DNA from: Promicromonospora thailandica
Lineage (GTDB): Bacteria; Actinomycetota; Actinomycetes; Actinomycetales; Cellulomonadaceae
Direction: 5' to 3'
Assembly (NCBI RefSeq): GCF_024171955.1
Contig: NZ_JAMTCS010000008.1
Location: 124,001-188,000 of the forward strand
DNA: 64,000 nt
The notes beneath the pieces were generated by a model, which saw only the letters and a program-made list of their open reading frames with translations, did no database searches and was not told the DNA's origin. Position 1 is the first letter of the stretch. Each line of letters opens with the position of its first letter. The position numbers were made by a program, and so were the translations under genes. This document shows, piece by piece, positions 50,228 to 58,467 of this stretch.

Positions 50228-50848
50228 ATGCGATACACGACACGCGTCGTCGAGGGCTACCTAGAGCTGCGCGGCGCCACCTGGCGGCCACCGCTGGATC
50301 CGGATGCCGTCGCCAGGCTGGTCAGCGACGACCACCTCGGGCACCCGTACATCAGGACCGGCATCAACATGGGTCCGGTCGACGTCGAGGTCCGCGTTCT
50401 CGACCAGCGGCCCGAACCGACCACCGACCCGGGGACGTGGGAGGAGATCGCCGAGATCAGCGTCGAGGCCACCGAGGTCCCTCTGCTCGTGGTCGGCGGC
50501 GAGGACAGCCTCGGTCCTGGGGCGCGCCTCGACACCACCGGACCGGGCACGTACCGCCTCCGGGTGCACGCCGCCGGTCGCCGGATCGCCTACGACGCCG
50601 TGGTGACCGAACCAGTTGAGCGGTACCTCGTCCAGGCCTGGCCCGAGGAGCACACCGAGCCGACGCCCGTCGCGCTCGAGCGCGCGCCGACGCGCTCCTC
50701 CTCCGCCACCGCGCCGCCTCCAGGGCTGGAAGCCTTTCAGGTTCACACGCCGCCGACGGCGGTCCCCGCGCCCGAGCCCACCGCGCGGGCGCGGATCCAG
50801 ATCTGGCAGGAGCTCCGCGACCGGCAGCTCCCGCCCGACGAGGCCTGA
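50228..50848 (+). CDS. Hypothetical protein
   Basis: 206 aa. The first 145 residues look like a single beta-rich domain (TTRVVEGYLELRGATWRP, GPVDVEVRVLD, WEEIAEISVEATEVPLLVV, GTYRLRVHAAGRRIAYDAVV). A Pro/Ala/Glu-rich linker then leads to a short helix RIQIWQELRDRQLPPDEA. Similar small proteins occur near immunity or signal genes, but no family was recognised. It starts 12 bp after the MFS gene. Confidence 0.65.
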   Translation: MRYTTRVVEGYLELRGATWRPPLDPDAVARLVSDDHLGHPYIRTGINMGPVDVEVRVLDQRPEPTTDPGTWEEIAEISVEATEVPLLVVGGEDSLGPGARLDTTGPGTYRLRVHAAGRRIAYDAVVTEPVERYLVQAWPEEHTEPTPVALERAPTRSSSATAPPPGLEAFQVHTPPTAVPAPEPTARARIQIWQELRDRQLPPDEA

Positions 50849-50885
50849 GTTCGGCCGAGCCACATTCCGGCCGGCGCCGAGCTCC

Positions 50886-51085
50886 TCATGCGGCGTCGGG
50901 TAGTGGCCGGTCGGCGACGTGGGGGTCATCGGTGCGGGCGTCGATGGTGTGGGGCAGGCGGATGCGTTGCCCGTGGGCGTCGGTGAAGGCCCACCCGGTC
51001 TCCACCAGGGCCTCGACCCCGGTCGTGGTGGTGTTCTTACCGGCCCAGTACGTGACCGCGTGATGCACCTCGCACCGGCTCGGAT
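50886..51085 (-). pseudogene. Truncated HNH (13E12-type) protein remnant
   Basis: The minus strand encodes PSRCEVHHAVTYWAGKNTTTT, the start of the HNH motif of actinobacterial 13E12/DUF222 endonuclease-like proteins, then jumps to GVEALVETGWAFTDAHGQRIRLP and a tail ending in a stop. The middle of the HNH (NGVLLCxxHH) is missing, and no DUF222 body is found upstream. Both a 5' truncation near 51085 and an internal deletion are present, so this cannot be active. Confidence 0.65.
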
Positions 51086-51098
51086 CTCGGCCCGCGCC

Positions 51099-51287
51099 AC
51101 CCGGACCCATGTCGGCGTCTACCCGTTCAGCCCGCCCGCGATCGATGCGCTCGCCGCGGACCTGGTCGGCTTCTCGACGTCGAAGGGCACGGTCCGGTTC
51201 TCGCCCGAGCACCCGCTGCCGGACGACGTCCTCGACCGCCTCGTCCTGTTCCGCCGGGACGAGATCGACGCGATGCGCACCCGGTGA
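51099..51287 (+). pseudogene. N-terminally truncated DUF1801 (YdhG-like) remnant
   Basis: The plus strand encodes HVGVYPFSPPAIDALAADL, GFSTSKGTVRFSPEHPLPDD, and VLDRLVLFRRDEIDAMRTR then a stop, the C-terminal half of DUF1801/YdhG proteins. The N-terminal half is missing; sequence upstream switches abruptly to the broken HNH gene on the other strand. The join near 51085-51099 is a deletion scar. Confidence 0.7.
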
Positions 51288-51345
51288 ACGTGGTCACGGC
51301 ACGCACGCGCTGTCACATCCGGCCGCCCTGTCCCGTCATAGAGGT

Positions 51346-52404
51346 ATGACGCGAGAGCATGTCCGCATGACCAGCCCCGCCCTCGACGACGCGGCACTCG
51401 ACCGCCTCCGCCCCCTGGCGTTCTCGGTGGCCTACCGCATGCTCGGCAGCGTCGCCGAGGCGGAGGACGTGGTGCAGGAGGCGCTGACGCGCGTCGCGCA
51501 GGCCGAGGACGTGCGCAACCCGGACGCGTTCGTGACCACCGTGACCACCCGCCTCGCCATCGACGTGCTGCGCTCGGCCCGGGTGCGGCGCGAGTCGTAC
51601 GTGGGCGAGTGGCTGCCGGAGCCGCTCGTCGGCCCCGTCCACCTGCCCGTCGCGATGGCCGCACCGCCGCCCGACGCCGCCGGCCACGCCGAGCTCGCCG
51701 ACGACCTCTCGACGGCGTTCCTCGTGCTGCTGGAGACGCTGACGCCCACCGAGCGGGCGGCATTCCTCCTGCACGACGTGCTCGGCTTCCCGCACCGCGA
51801 GGCCGCCGACGTCATCGGCACGACCGAGGTCGCCGCACGGCAGCTCGCCTCACGTGCCCGCCGCAGGATCGCCGAACGGCGCACCGCGCCCGCGGGACCG
51901 GCCCGGCCCGCGGGCACCACGACCCCCCGCGCCGAGGAGCTCGTCACCCGGTTCCTCGCGGCCTGCGAGGACGGCGCCGTGGAGGCGTTCCTGGAGCTGC
52001 TCGCGCAGGACGTGGTGCTCACGGGCGACAGCGGCGGCAACGTGCCACCAGGCATGTCCGTCACGAAGCCGGTCGCGGGCCGCGTCGCCGTCGCCCGCCT
52101 GCTGGCCGGCTTCATGAAGCGCGGCGCGCCGCTGCACTTCGAGCGCGCGCTCGTGGGCGGCGCGCCGGGCCTGCTCATCATGGCGGACGACGCCGTGGGC
52201 GGCGGCCTGATCGGCACCTGGTCGTTCGAGGTCACCGAGGCGGCCGAGCCCGGCTCCGACGTCCGGCTCGTCGCGATCCGCGGTGTGCTCAACCCCGAGA
52301 AGCTGCGGCACCTGGGTCCGCTGGCCGACCTGTCCCGGATGCGGGAGTGGCTGACGAGCTCCCGGAGCCGGACCCGACCGGCGCCTCGCGCACGAACCAC
52401 ATGA
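51346..52404 (+). CDS. ECF RNA polymerase sigma factor, SigJ/ECF41 type
   Basis: 352 aa. Region 2 (LRPLAFSVAYRMLGSVAEAEDVVQEALTR), region 4 (LLETLTPTERAAFLLHDVLGFPHREAADVIGTTEVAARQLASRARRRI) and a C-terminal SnoaL-like domain (TRFLAACEDGAVEAFLELLAQDVVL) ending in NPEKLRHLGPLADL are typical of ECF41. In that group the SnoaL-like tail modulates activity and no anti-sigma factor is needed. The 3' 116 bp overlap the end of the convergent MFS gene. Confidence 0.92.
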   Translation: MTREHVRMTSPALDDAALDRLRPLAFSVAYRMLGSVAEAEDVVQEALTRVAQAEDVRNPDAFVTTVTTRLAIDVLRSARVRRESYVGEWLPEPLVGPVHLPVAMAAPPPDAAGHAELADDLSTAFLVLLETLTPTERAAFLLHDVLGFPHREAADVIGTTEVAARQLASRARRRIAERRTAPAGPARPAGTTTPRAEELVTRFLAACEDGAVEAFLELLAQDVVLTGDSGGNVPPGMSVTKPVAGRVAVARLLAGFMKRGAPLHFERALVGGAPGLLIMADDAVGGGLIGTWSFEVTEAAEPGSDVRLVAIRGVLNPEKLRHLGPLADLSRMREWLTSSRSRTRPAPRARTT

Positions 52405-53767
52405 GCACGAGACCCACGAGCACGACGGCGATGATGCCCAGGGTGCCCCAGATCGTCGCGCCCGTGGCGGCGATGATGATGGTCCACAGCGCGCTCGACA
52501 TCCAGGACGAGGCGCGGCCGGTCGTGGCGTAGAGGCCGAAGATCTCCGACTCCTTGCCCGCCGGGGTCACCCGCGCGAGGTAGGACCGCGACGCCGCCTG
52601 CGCCGGGCCGACGCAGGCGGACAGGATGAGCCCGCCCACCCAGTAGACGACGGGCCCGAGGTCACGCAGGAACACGACGCCGAGCCCGGCCACGACGATG
52701 ACGGCGAGCGTGGTCAGGATGACGGAACGAGGGCCGAAGCGGTCGTCGGCGCGACCGACCAGGACGGTGCTGACCCCGGCGACCAGGTTGGCGGCGATCC
52801 CGAAGACGATCACCTGGTCGGAGGAGAAACCGAAGCTGACGCCGCCGATGATCGCGCCGAACGCGAAGACGCCGCTCAGCCCGTCCCGGAACACGGCGCT
52901 GGCCAGGAGGAACCAGAACGTGCGGCGCGAGGTGTGCCACAGGGCCTTGATGTCGTGGAACAGGACCACATAGCTGGTGAAGAACCCGACCGGCGTGCGG
53001 CCCTTGGTGGCCGGCAGCTCCGGCACGAACGCCAGGACAGGCCAGGCGAACGCGAGCGCCCACAGGGCGCAGCCCACGGCGATCACGCGGAACGCGAGGC
53101 CGTTGTCCGTGGGCATCCCCCACCAGTCCGACGCGTTGGCGACGACGACGAACACCAGCGCGAGGATGCCGCCGACGTAGCCGAGGCCCCAGCCGAGGCC
53201 GGACACCCTGCCGACGGTCCTGGGCGTGGCGACGGACACCATCATGGCGTTGTAGTTCACGCCCGCGATCTCGTTGAGCACACTGCCCAGGCCGATCAGG
53301 GCGGCGCCGAGCACGAAGTAGGCGGGGTCGGCCTCGACGAACCAGAGCGCGAGCATGCACAGGACCATGCCGCCCGTACCGCCGGCGAGCCACGCCTTGC
53401 GCCGGCCGCTGGCGTCGGCGCGCTGCCCGAGCACGGGCGCGAGCACCAGGATGAGCAGGCCCGCGAGGGTGTTCCACAGGCCTACACCGCTGGACAGGTC
53501 GGCGAGCCCGCGCTGGTAGGCGGGGTCGGCCTTGCCCAGGGCCGCGACTCCGGGTTCCAGGAACGCCTCGGTGGTCAGGTACAGCGCCGTGAAGACGAAC
53601 GTGAGGATCACCGTGTTGAACGGCTGGGTCCCCCAGTCCCACAGCGCCCAGGAGATGACCTGGCGTCGCGGGATCCGTGCGTCCTCCCGCAGCTCCAGCC
53701 CCGTCGTCGGGGTCGGTGCGGTCGGGCCGGAGGCCGGGTCGTCAGGTCGCTGGCGGGCGTCGGTCAT
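52289..53767 (-). CDS. MFS transporter, UMF1/Atg22-like
   Basis: 492 aa with 12 TM segments. SWALWDWGTQPFNTVILTFVFTALYL, GQRADASGRRKAWL, NEIAGVNYNAMMVSVA and the end SYLARVTPAGKESEIFGLYATTGRASSWM are the pattern of the UMF1 family. A Ser/Gly/Pro tail follows the last TM. The substrate is unknown. Its conserved last TM (LVLMWFVREA) lies antisense to the sigma factor's C-terminus. Confidence 0.9.
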   Translation of the reverse strand: MTDARQRPDDPASGPTAPTPTTGLELREDARIPRRQVISWALWDWGTQPFNTVILTFVFTALYLTTEAFLEPGVAALGKADPAYQRGLADLSSGVGLWNTLAGLLILVLAPVLGQRADASGRRKAWLAGGTGGMVLCMLALWFVEADPAYFVLGAALIGLGSVLNEIAGVNYNAMMVSVATPRTVGRVSGLGWGLGYVGGILALVFVVVANASDWWGMPTDNGLAFRVIAVGCALWALAFAWPVLAFVPELPATKGRTPVGFFTSYVVLFHDIKALWHTSRRTFWFLLASAVFRDGLSGVFAFGAIIGGVSFGFSSDQVIVFGIAANLVAGVSTVLVGRADDRFGPRSVILTTLAVIVVAGLGVVFLRDLGPVVYWVGGLILSACVGPAQAASRSYLARVTPAGKESEIFGLYATTGRASSWMSSALWTIIIAATGATIWGTLGIIAVVLVGLVLMWFVREAPVGSGSGSSSATPASGTGRPADPGAAASRG

Positions 53768-53858
53768 GGCGGCAGTCTGCCCGGATCGGGCGGACGGCGG
53801 GGGCCGTGCCGGTCACGATCTCATACCGACGGCGCGCCGGGCGTCGTCCGCGAGACGG

Positions 53859-55205
53859 TCACTGCGCCAGGTTGTGGCGCCCGATCTGGTCGGTGCGGGA
53901 CACGCCCGCGAGCGCCATGGTGAGGTCGAGCTCGGCGAGGACGTGCTCGGTGACGGCGCGGACGCCGTGGGATCCCGCGAGCGCCAGGCCGTAGACCCAG
54001 GGGCGGCCGAGCAGGACGGCGTCGGCGCCGAGGGCGAGGGCGGTGAAGACGTCGGCGCCGGTGCGGATGCCGGAGTCGAACAGGACGGGGACGTCTGCTC
54101 CGTCGGGGCGGGCGCGGACGGCGTCGACGACGGGGGCGAGGGTGTCGAGGGAGGCGACGGCGTTGTCGACCTGTCGTCCGCCGTGGTTGGACACGATGAT
54201 GCCGTCGGCGCCGTGGTCGAGGGCGGTGCGGGCGTCGTCGGGGTGCTGGATGCCCTTGACGAGGAGGGGCAGGGTGGTGCGCTCGCGCAGCCAGGCGAGG
54301 TCTTTCCAGGTGAGGGTGGAGCGGGAGAAGACGTCGAGGAAGGTCTCGACGGCGGCCCGCGCGGAGGGCTGGGTGAGGTTGCGCCAGGTGGGGCCGGGGT
54401 GGTGGCGGGCCATGGACAGCAGGGAGCGGACGGCGGCGGGCGTGGGCCGGCCGGGCGCCGCGCCGTCGTCGTCCGGCGAAGGTGCGGGCGCGGCCGTGCC
54501 GCGGACGCGGGCCTCGACGAGGGCCTGGAAGGCGGGGTCGCTGAGGTACTGGGCGATGCCCTCGGCGCGGGCGAAGGGCAGGTAGCCGAGGTCGAGGTCG
54601 AGGGTGCGCCAGCCGAGCACGTGGGTGTCGAGGGTGACGACGATGGCCTCGCAGCCGCTGGCCTCGGCGCGGGCGACGAAGGACTCGGCGACGGTGTCGT
54701 CGGAGGACCAGTAGAGCTGGAACCAGCGGGGGCTGTCGCCGAGGGCGGCGGCGGTGTCCTCCATGGGGGTGGAGGCCTGGGAGGAGATGACGACGGGCAG
54801 CCCGAGGCCGCGGGCCGCGGCGGCGAGCTCGGGTTCGGCGGCGCGGGGTGCGGCGGCGCGGCCGCGCCGGTGCTGGACGGCGAGCTCCAGGGCGCCGACC
54901 GGGCCGTAGAGCACGGGCGCGGGCAGCTCGCGGCCGAGCAGGGTGGTGGTCAGGGAGCGTTCGCCGACGTCGACCATCTGGCGCGGGACGATGCGGTACC
55001 GGCCGAACGCCTCGCGGTTGACCGCGAGGGTGCGCTGCGCGCCGGCGCCGCCGGACACGTAGGCCCAGCCGGTGCGGGTCATGCGGCGGCGGGCGGCGGC
55101 GGCGAGCGCGTCGGGCCGGGTGGGGACCAGGGGGCGGCGCCCGTAGACGCCGTCGCGGTAGATCGCGGACTGCACTGCCCGGCCGATATTGCGCATGCCG
55201 GACAT
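53859..55205 (-). CDS. FMN-dependent alpha-hydroxy-acid oxidase, lactate 2-monooxygenase-like
   Basis: 448 aa. The motifs GDSPRWFQLYWS, THVLGWRTLDLDLGYLPF and GIAQYLSDPAF match mycobacterial lactate 2-monooxygenase better than LldD. Catalytic features LLVKGI, IVSNHGGRQ (His base) and FDSGIRTGADV, LLGRPWVYGLA are intact. Unusual Ala/Arg/Pro-rich insertions occur at VQHRRGRAAAPRAAEPE and APAPSPDDDGAAPGRPT. It begins 30 bp after the sugar permease, so it may be the last gene of that operon. Confidence 0.88.
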   Translation of the reverse strand: MSGMRNIGRAVQSAIYRDGVYGRRPLVPTRPDALAAAARRRMTRTGWAYVSGGAGAQRTLAVNREAFGRYRIVPRQMVDVGERSLTTTLLGRELPAPVLYGPVGALELAVQHRRGRAAAPRAAEPELAAAARGLGLPVVISSQASTPMEDTAAALGDSPRWFQLYWSSDDTVAESFVARAEASGCEAIVVTLDTHVLGWRTLDLDLGYLPFARAEGIAQYLSDPAFQALVEARVRGTAAPAPSPDDDGAAPGRPTPAAVRSLLSMARHHPGPTWRNLTQPSARAAVETFLDVFSRSTLTWKDLAWLRERTTLPLLVKGIQHPDDARTALDHGADGIIVSNHGGRQVDNAVASLDTLAPVVDAVRARPDGADVPVLFDSGIRTGADVFTALALGADAVLLGRPWVYGLALAGSHGVRAVTEHVLAELDLTMALAGVSRTDQIGRHNLAQ

Positions 55206-55235
55206 CCTGCCACGCGCCCGGCGTGCTCACCGGCG

Positions 55236-56078
55236 CTACCTGCCGAACCCCGCGGTCAGGCCGGACACGAGCTGCCGCCGGCCGATGACGTACGCGGCCA
55301 GGATGGGCAGCACGGACAGCACGACAGCGGCGAGCACGGCCGGCACGTCGAGCGAGAACTCGCCCTGGAACGCCCACAGGGACAGCGGCAGCACCCGGGT
55401 CTCGGCGCTCTGCGTGAGCACCAGGGGGAACAGGAACCCGTTCCAGACCTGCAGCGCGTTGTAGACCCCGACGGTGACCACGGCCGGGCGGGTGAGCGGC
55501 AGCGCGAGGCTCCACAGGGTGCGCCACTCCCCCGCCCCGTCCACCTTCATCGACTCGAAGAGCTCGCCGGGCACGTCCCGCAGGAAGTTGGTCAGGATGA
55601 GCACGGACAGCGGGATCGCGAACGCGATGGAGGGCAGGATCAGCGCCCAGAGGGTGTCGTAGAGGCCGAGCTGGATGATCAGGTAGTAGACGGGCACGAT
55701 CGTGGCCTGGATCGGGATCGCGATGCCCAGCAGGAAGACCTGGAACAGGCGCGAGGCGCTGCGGCGCCGGGAGCGCACCACCACGTAGGCCGCCATGAGC
55801 GAGACGGCCAGGATCGCGACGACGGAGACGGCGGTGACGACCACCGAGTTGCCGAAGTAGCGCGGGAAGTCGTTGGCCAGCACCGCCCCGTAGGCGTCGA
55901 GCGTGGGGCGCGAGGGCCACGACAGCGTGTTCTCGGCGTAGTAGTCGTCGGTGGGGCGCAGGCTCGTGACGACGATGTAGTAGATCGGCAGGATGATGAC
56001 GGCCAGCCAGACCCAGCCGGCCAGGCCGCCGACGACGTTGGGTGCGGTGCGGGCCGCTCGTGCGGCGCGTGCGGGCAT
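55236..56078 (-). CDS. Carbohydrate ABC transporter permease (MalG-type)
   Basis: 280 aa, six TM segments and the EAA loop SMKVDGAGEWRTLWSLALPLTRPAV. The start shares one base with the stop of the upstream permease. It is the second permease of a CUT1 sugar importer. No ATPase gene is present; such systems in Actinobacteria usually share MsiK. Confidence 0.93.
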   Translation of the reverse strand: MPARAARAARTAPNVVGGLAGWVWLAVIILPIYYIVVTSLRPTDDYYAENTLSWPSRPTLDAYGAVLANDFPRYFGNSVVVTAVSVVAILAVSLMAAYVVVRSRRRSASRLFQVFLLGIAIPIQATIVPVYYLIIQLGLYDTLWALILPSIAFAIPLSVLILTNFLRDVPGELFESMKVDGAGEWRTLWSLALPLTRPAVVTVGVYNALQVWNGFLFPLVLTQSAETRVLPLSLWAFQGEFSLDVPAVLAAVVLSVLPILAAYVIGRRQLVSGLTAGFGR

Positions 56079-56968
56079 CAGACGCCCTCCATCTGGGACT
56101 CCATGCGGTTGGCTCCCGAGAGCCGGTTCAGCGCCAGCGAGACCCCGAGGCCGACGACGACGAGGATCACCGCGATGACGCTCGCCCGGCCCATGTCGTA
56201 GCTGCGGAAGCCGGTCAGGTACATGTCCAGGGGCAGGATGCGGGTCGCGTTGCCCGGGCCGCCGCCGGTCAGGACGAAGATGAGGTCGAAGTAGGTCAGC
56301 GAGCCGACGATCATCAGGGTCGAGGACGTGATGATCGTGTACTTCAGCTGCGGCAGGGTGATGTGGAAGAACTGCTGCACCCGGCCGGCGCCGTCGAGCA
56401 GCGCCGCCTCGTACAGGGACGCCGGGATCTGGCGCACCCCGCCCTGGTAGAGCAGCGAGTGGAACGGGACGAAGCACCAGCCGATGACGAACAGCACCAC
56501 CCACAGCGCGAGGTCGGGGTTGCCGATCCAGTCCTGGGCGAGCAGCGGCACGCCGAGCGCGGGGCCCAGGCCGAAGTTCGGGTCGAGCAGGGCGCGGAAG
56601 GCGATCGCCACGGCCGCCGCGGAGAACAGCAGCGGCAGGAAGTACAGCACGGACAGCACGGCCCGGTAGCGCTGCCGGCCGGCCATGAAGACACCCAGGA
56701 GCAGGGACACCGGCGCCTGGAACAGCCAGGAGACGACGGTGACGATCACCGTCAGCCGCATCGCGTTCAGCGTCACCGGATCGGTGAGGGTGCGCCCCCA
56801 GTTGTCCGCGCCCGCCCACACCGGGTCGCCCAGCCCGTCCCAGCTCATGAACGACAGCACGAGCACGCCGCCGAGCGGCACGACGGCGAACAGCCCGAAC
56901 AGCGCGAGCGCCGGCGCGGCCATCCACAGCGACGGCCCCTGCGCCGGCGCAGGGGGCGCCACCGTCAC
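56078..56968 (-). CDS. Carbohydrate ABC transporter permease (MalF-type)
   Basis: 296 aa from GTG 56968 (GTGA overlap with the binding-protein gene). TM segments plus the EAA loop EAALLDGAGRVQQFFHITLPQLK and FVLTGGGPGNATRILPLDMY are typical MalF-type features. Partner of the downstream MalG-type permease. Confidence 0.93.
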   Translation of the reverse strand: MTVAPPAPAQGPSLWMAAPALALFGLFAVVPLGGVLVLSFMSWDGLGDPVWAGADNWGRTLTDPVTLNAMRLTVIVTVVSWLFQAPVSLLLGVFMAGRQRYRAVLSVLYFLPLLFSAAAVAIAFRALLDPNFGLGPALGVPLLAQDWIGNPDLALWVVLFVIGWCFVPFHSLLYQGGVRQIPASLYEAALLDGAGRVQQFFHITLPQLKYTIITSSTLMIVGSLTYFDLIFVLTGGGPGNATRILPLDMYLTGFRSYDMGRASVIAVILVVVGLGVSLALNRLSGANRMESQMEGV

Positions 56969-58278
56969 AGCGTCGCGTCCATCGCGTCGGAGAACTGCTG
57001 CGGGTCGAGCTGCCCGAGGAACAGCCCGCTCAGGTTGTCCAGCAGCTCCTGCGCCTGGGCGGGCGGCAGGGCCTGGTCCCAGGAGAGCTGGAAGTGCGGG
57101 GCGTCGCTGACGAGCCCGTAGACGAACGACAGGTAGTCGGCGTCGTCCTGCTCGGCGATCTTGTCCTCGAGGCCGACGACCGGCGGCACCGTGCCGATGG
57201 CGAGCAGGTCGTCGACGGCGTCGTCGTCGAGCACCTCGGTCCCGATGAACTCCTGGGCCGTGGCCTGGGCCTCGGGTGAGGCGTCCGCGGAGACCGACCA
57301 GAAGTTGGACGGGTTGCCGACGATGTTGGCCGGGTCGCCGGCCCCGCCGTCGACCTCCGGGAACGAGGTGTAGCCCAGCCCGCCGGACTCCACGAGCTCG
57401 GGCGCACCCGCCACCAGGTCCGGGTACACCCAGCTGCCCTGCAGCAGGAAGCCCGCCTTGCCCGTCTGCACCAGGGCGGTGTCGCCGTTCTGGTCGGCGT
57501 TGACCGACCCGAAGGTGTCTCCGAACGCTCCCGCGTCGACCAGCTCCGTGATCTTCGTCGTGGCCTCGATGATCGCCGGGTCGGACCAGGCACCCTCCTT
57601 GCCGTCGAGCACGGCCTGGAAGACCTCCGGGCCGCCGATCCGGTCGGTCAGGTACTGGATCCACATCAGCTCCGGCCAGACGCTCTGTCCGGCCAGCGCG
57701 ATCGGGATGACACCCTCGTCGCCGAGGGCGCCCACGGCGTCGAGCAGCTCGTCGTACGTGGTGGGGACCTCGACGCCCGCGGCGTCCAGGACCTCCTGGT
57801 TGTAGTACAGGACCACCGGCTGGCTGTGCGTGGTCGGCACGGCGTACGTCGTCCCGTCGACCGTGCCGTTGTCGGCGACCGAGGGGATCAGCCGCTCCTG
57901 AAGGGCGGCCGCACTGTCGCCGAGGTCCACGACCCGCCCGTTCGCCACGTAGTCCTCGAGCGTGCCGCCCGCCCACGAGTAGATGAGGGTCGGCGCGTTG
58001 CCCGCACCGACCGCGGTGCGGATCTTCTCCTTGTACGCGTCGTTCGCGAAGTACTCGACGGCGAACTGCTCGTCCGGGTGGGCCTCGTTCCACGCGTCGA
58101 ACTGCGCACCGAGCACGTCACCGCTCTCCCCGGTCAGCGCCCACGCGCTCGCCTGCCCCTCGGGGGCCTGTCCGGGCTGCCTGCCGCCGCCGCACGCGGC
58201 CAGCGCCGTCGCCACCGTCACCGCGGCGACCACGGCGGCCGCCCGTCGTCCGTTTCCCAGCGTGTTCCCGAGCCTCAT
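56965..58278 (-). CDS. Sugar-binding lipoprotein of the ABC transporter
   Basis: 437 aa from ATG 58278. Signal peptide with lipobox LAAC (Cys29). Extracellular solute-binding family 1 pattern: FDAWNEAHPDEQFAVEYFAND, APTLIYSWAGGTLEDYVANGRVVDL, TYAVPTTHSQPVVLYYNQEVLDAAGVEVPTTYDELLDA, FLLQGSWVYPDL. The ligand cannot be read; related proteins bind oligosaccharides or monosaccharides such as xylose or N-acetylglucosamine. Transcription is probably controlled by the LacI protein encoded divergently. Confidence 0.92.
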   Translation of the reverse strand: MRLGNTLGNGRRAAAVVAAVTVATALAACGGGRQPGQAPEGQASAWALTGESGDVLGAQFDAWNEAHPDEQFAVEYFANDAYKEKIRTAVGAGNAPTLIYSWAGGTLEDYVANGRVVDLGDSAAALQERLIPSVADNGTVDGTTYAVPTTHSQPVVLYYNQEVLDAAGVEVPTTYDELLDAVGALGDEGVIPIALAGQSVWPELMWIQYLTDRIGGPEVFQAVLDGKEGAWSDPAIIEATTKITELVDAGAFGDTFGSVNADQNGDTALVQTGKAGFLLQGSWVYPDLVAGAPELVESGGLGYTSFPEVDGGAGDPANIVGNPSNFWSVSADASPEAQATAQEFIGTEVLDDDAVDDLLAIGTVPPVVGLEDKIAEQDDADYLSFVYGLVSDAPHFQLSWDQALPPAQAQELLDNLSGLFLGQLDPQQFSDAMDATL

Positions 58279-58318
58279 CGTCCGAGTCCTCTCCGGCCGA
58301 CGTCGTCGTCGACCGCTC

Positions 58319-58429
58319 TGAAATAGTTTCAACGAGTTTCCTGGAGCGCCTTCGACCGTAGGGAGAGGCCTTTCACCCTGTCAATGACTCAGGGGCCTAC
58401 ACACGCGACAAGTCGACGAAACTTTTTCC
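58319..58429. promoter_or_regulatory. Two LacI-type operators in the divergent promoter region
   Basis: TGAAATAGTTTCA (58319-58331) and CGAAACTTTTTCC (58417-58429) share the dyad GAAA-N3-TTTC. The first lies upstream of the binding-protein gene, the second 38 bp before the LacI gene, so repressor bound to both would control both directions. A third half-like GTTTC occurs at 58336. Confidence 0.7.
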
Positions 58430-58467
58430 GGACCATAGAGTGGGGACGTCCACCACGAGGAGGTGCC

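Noticed and set aside
50807-50821. CAGATCTGGC resembling the core of the 10176-10251 palindromic element
   Set aside because: It lacks the inverted partner and encodes the helix IQIWQEL of the hypothetical protein; not a second copy.
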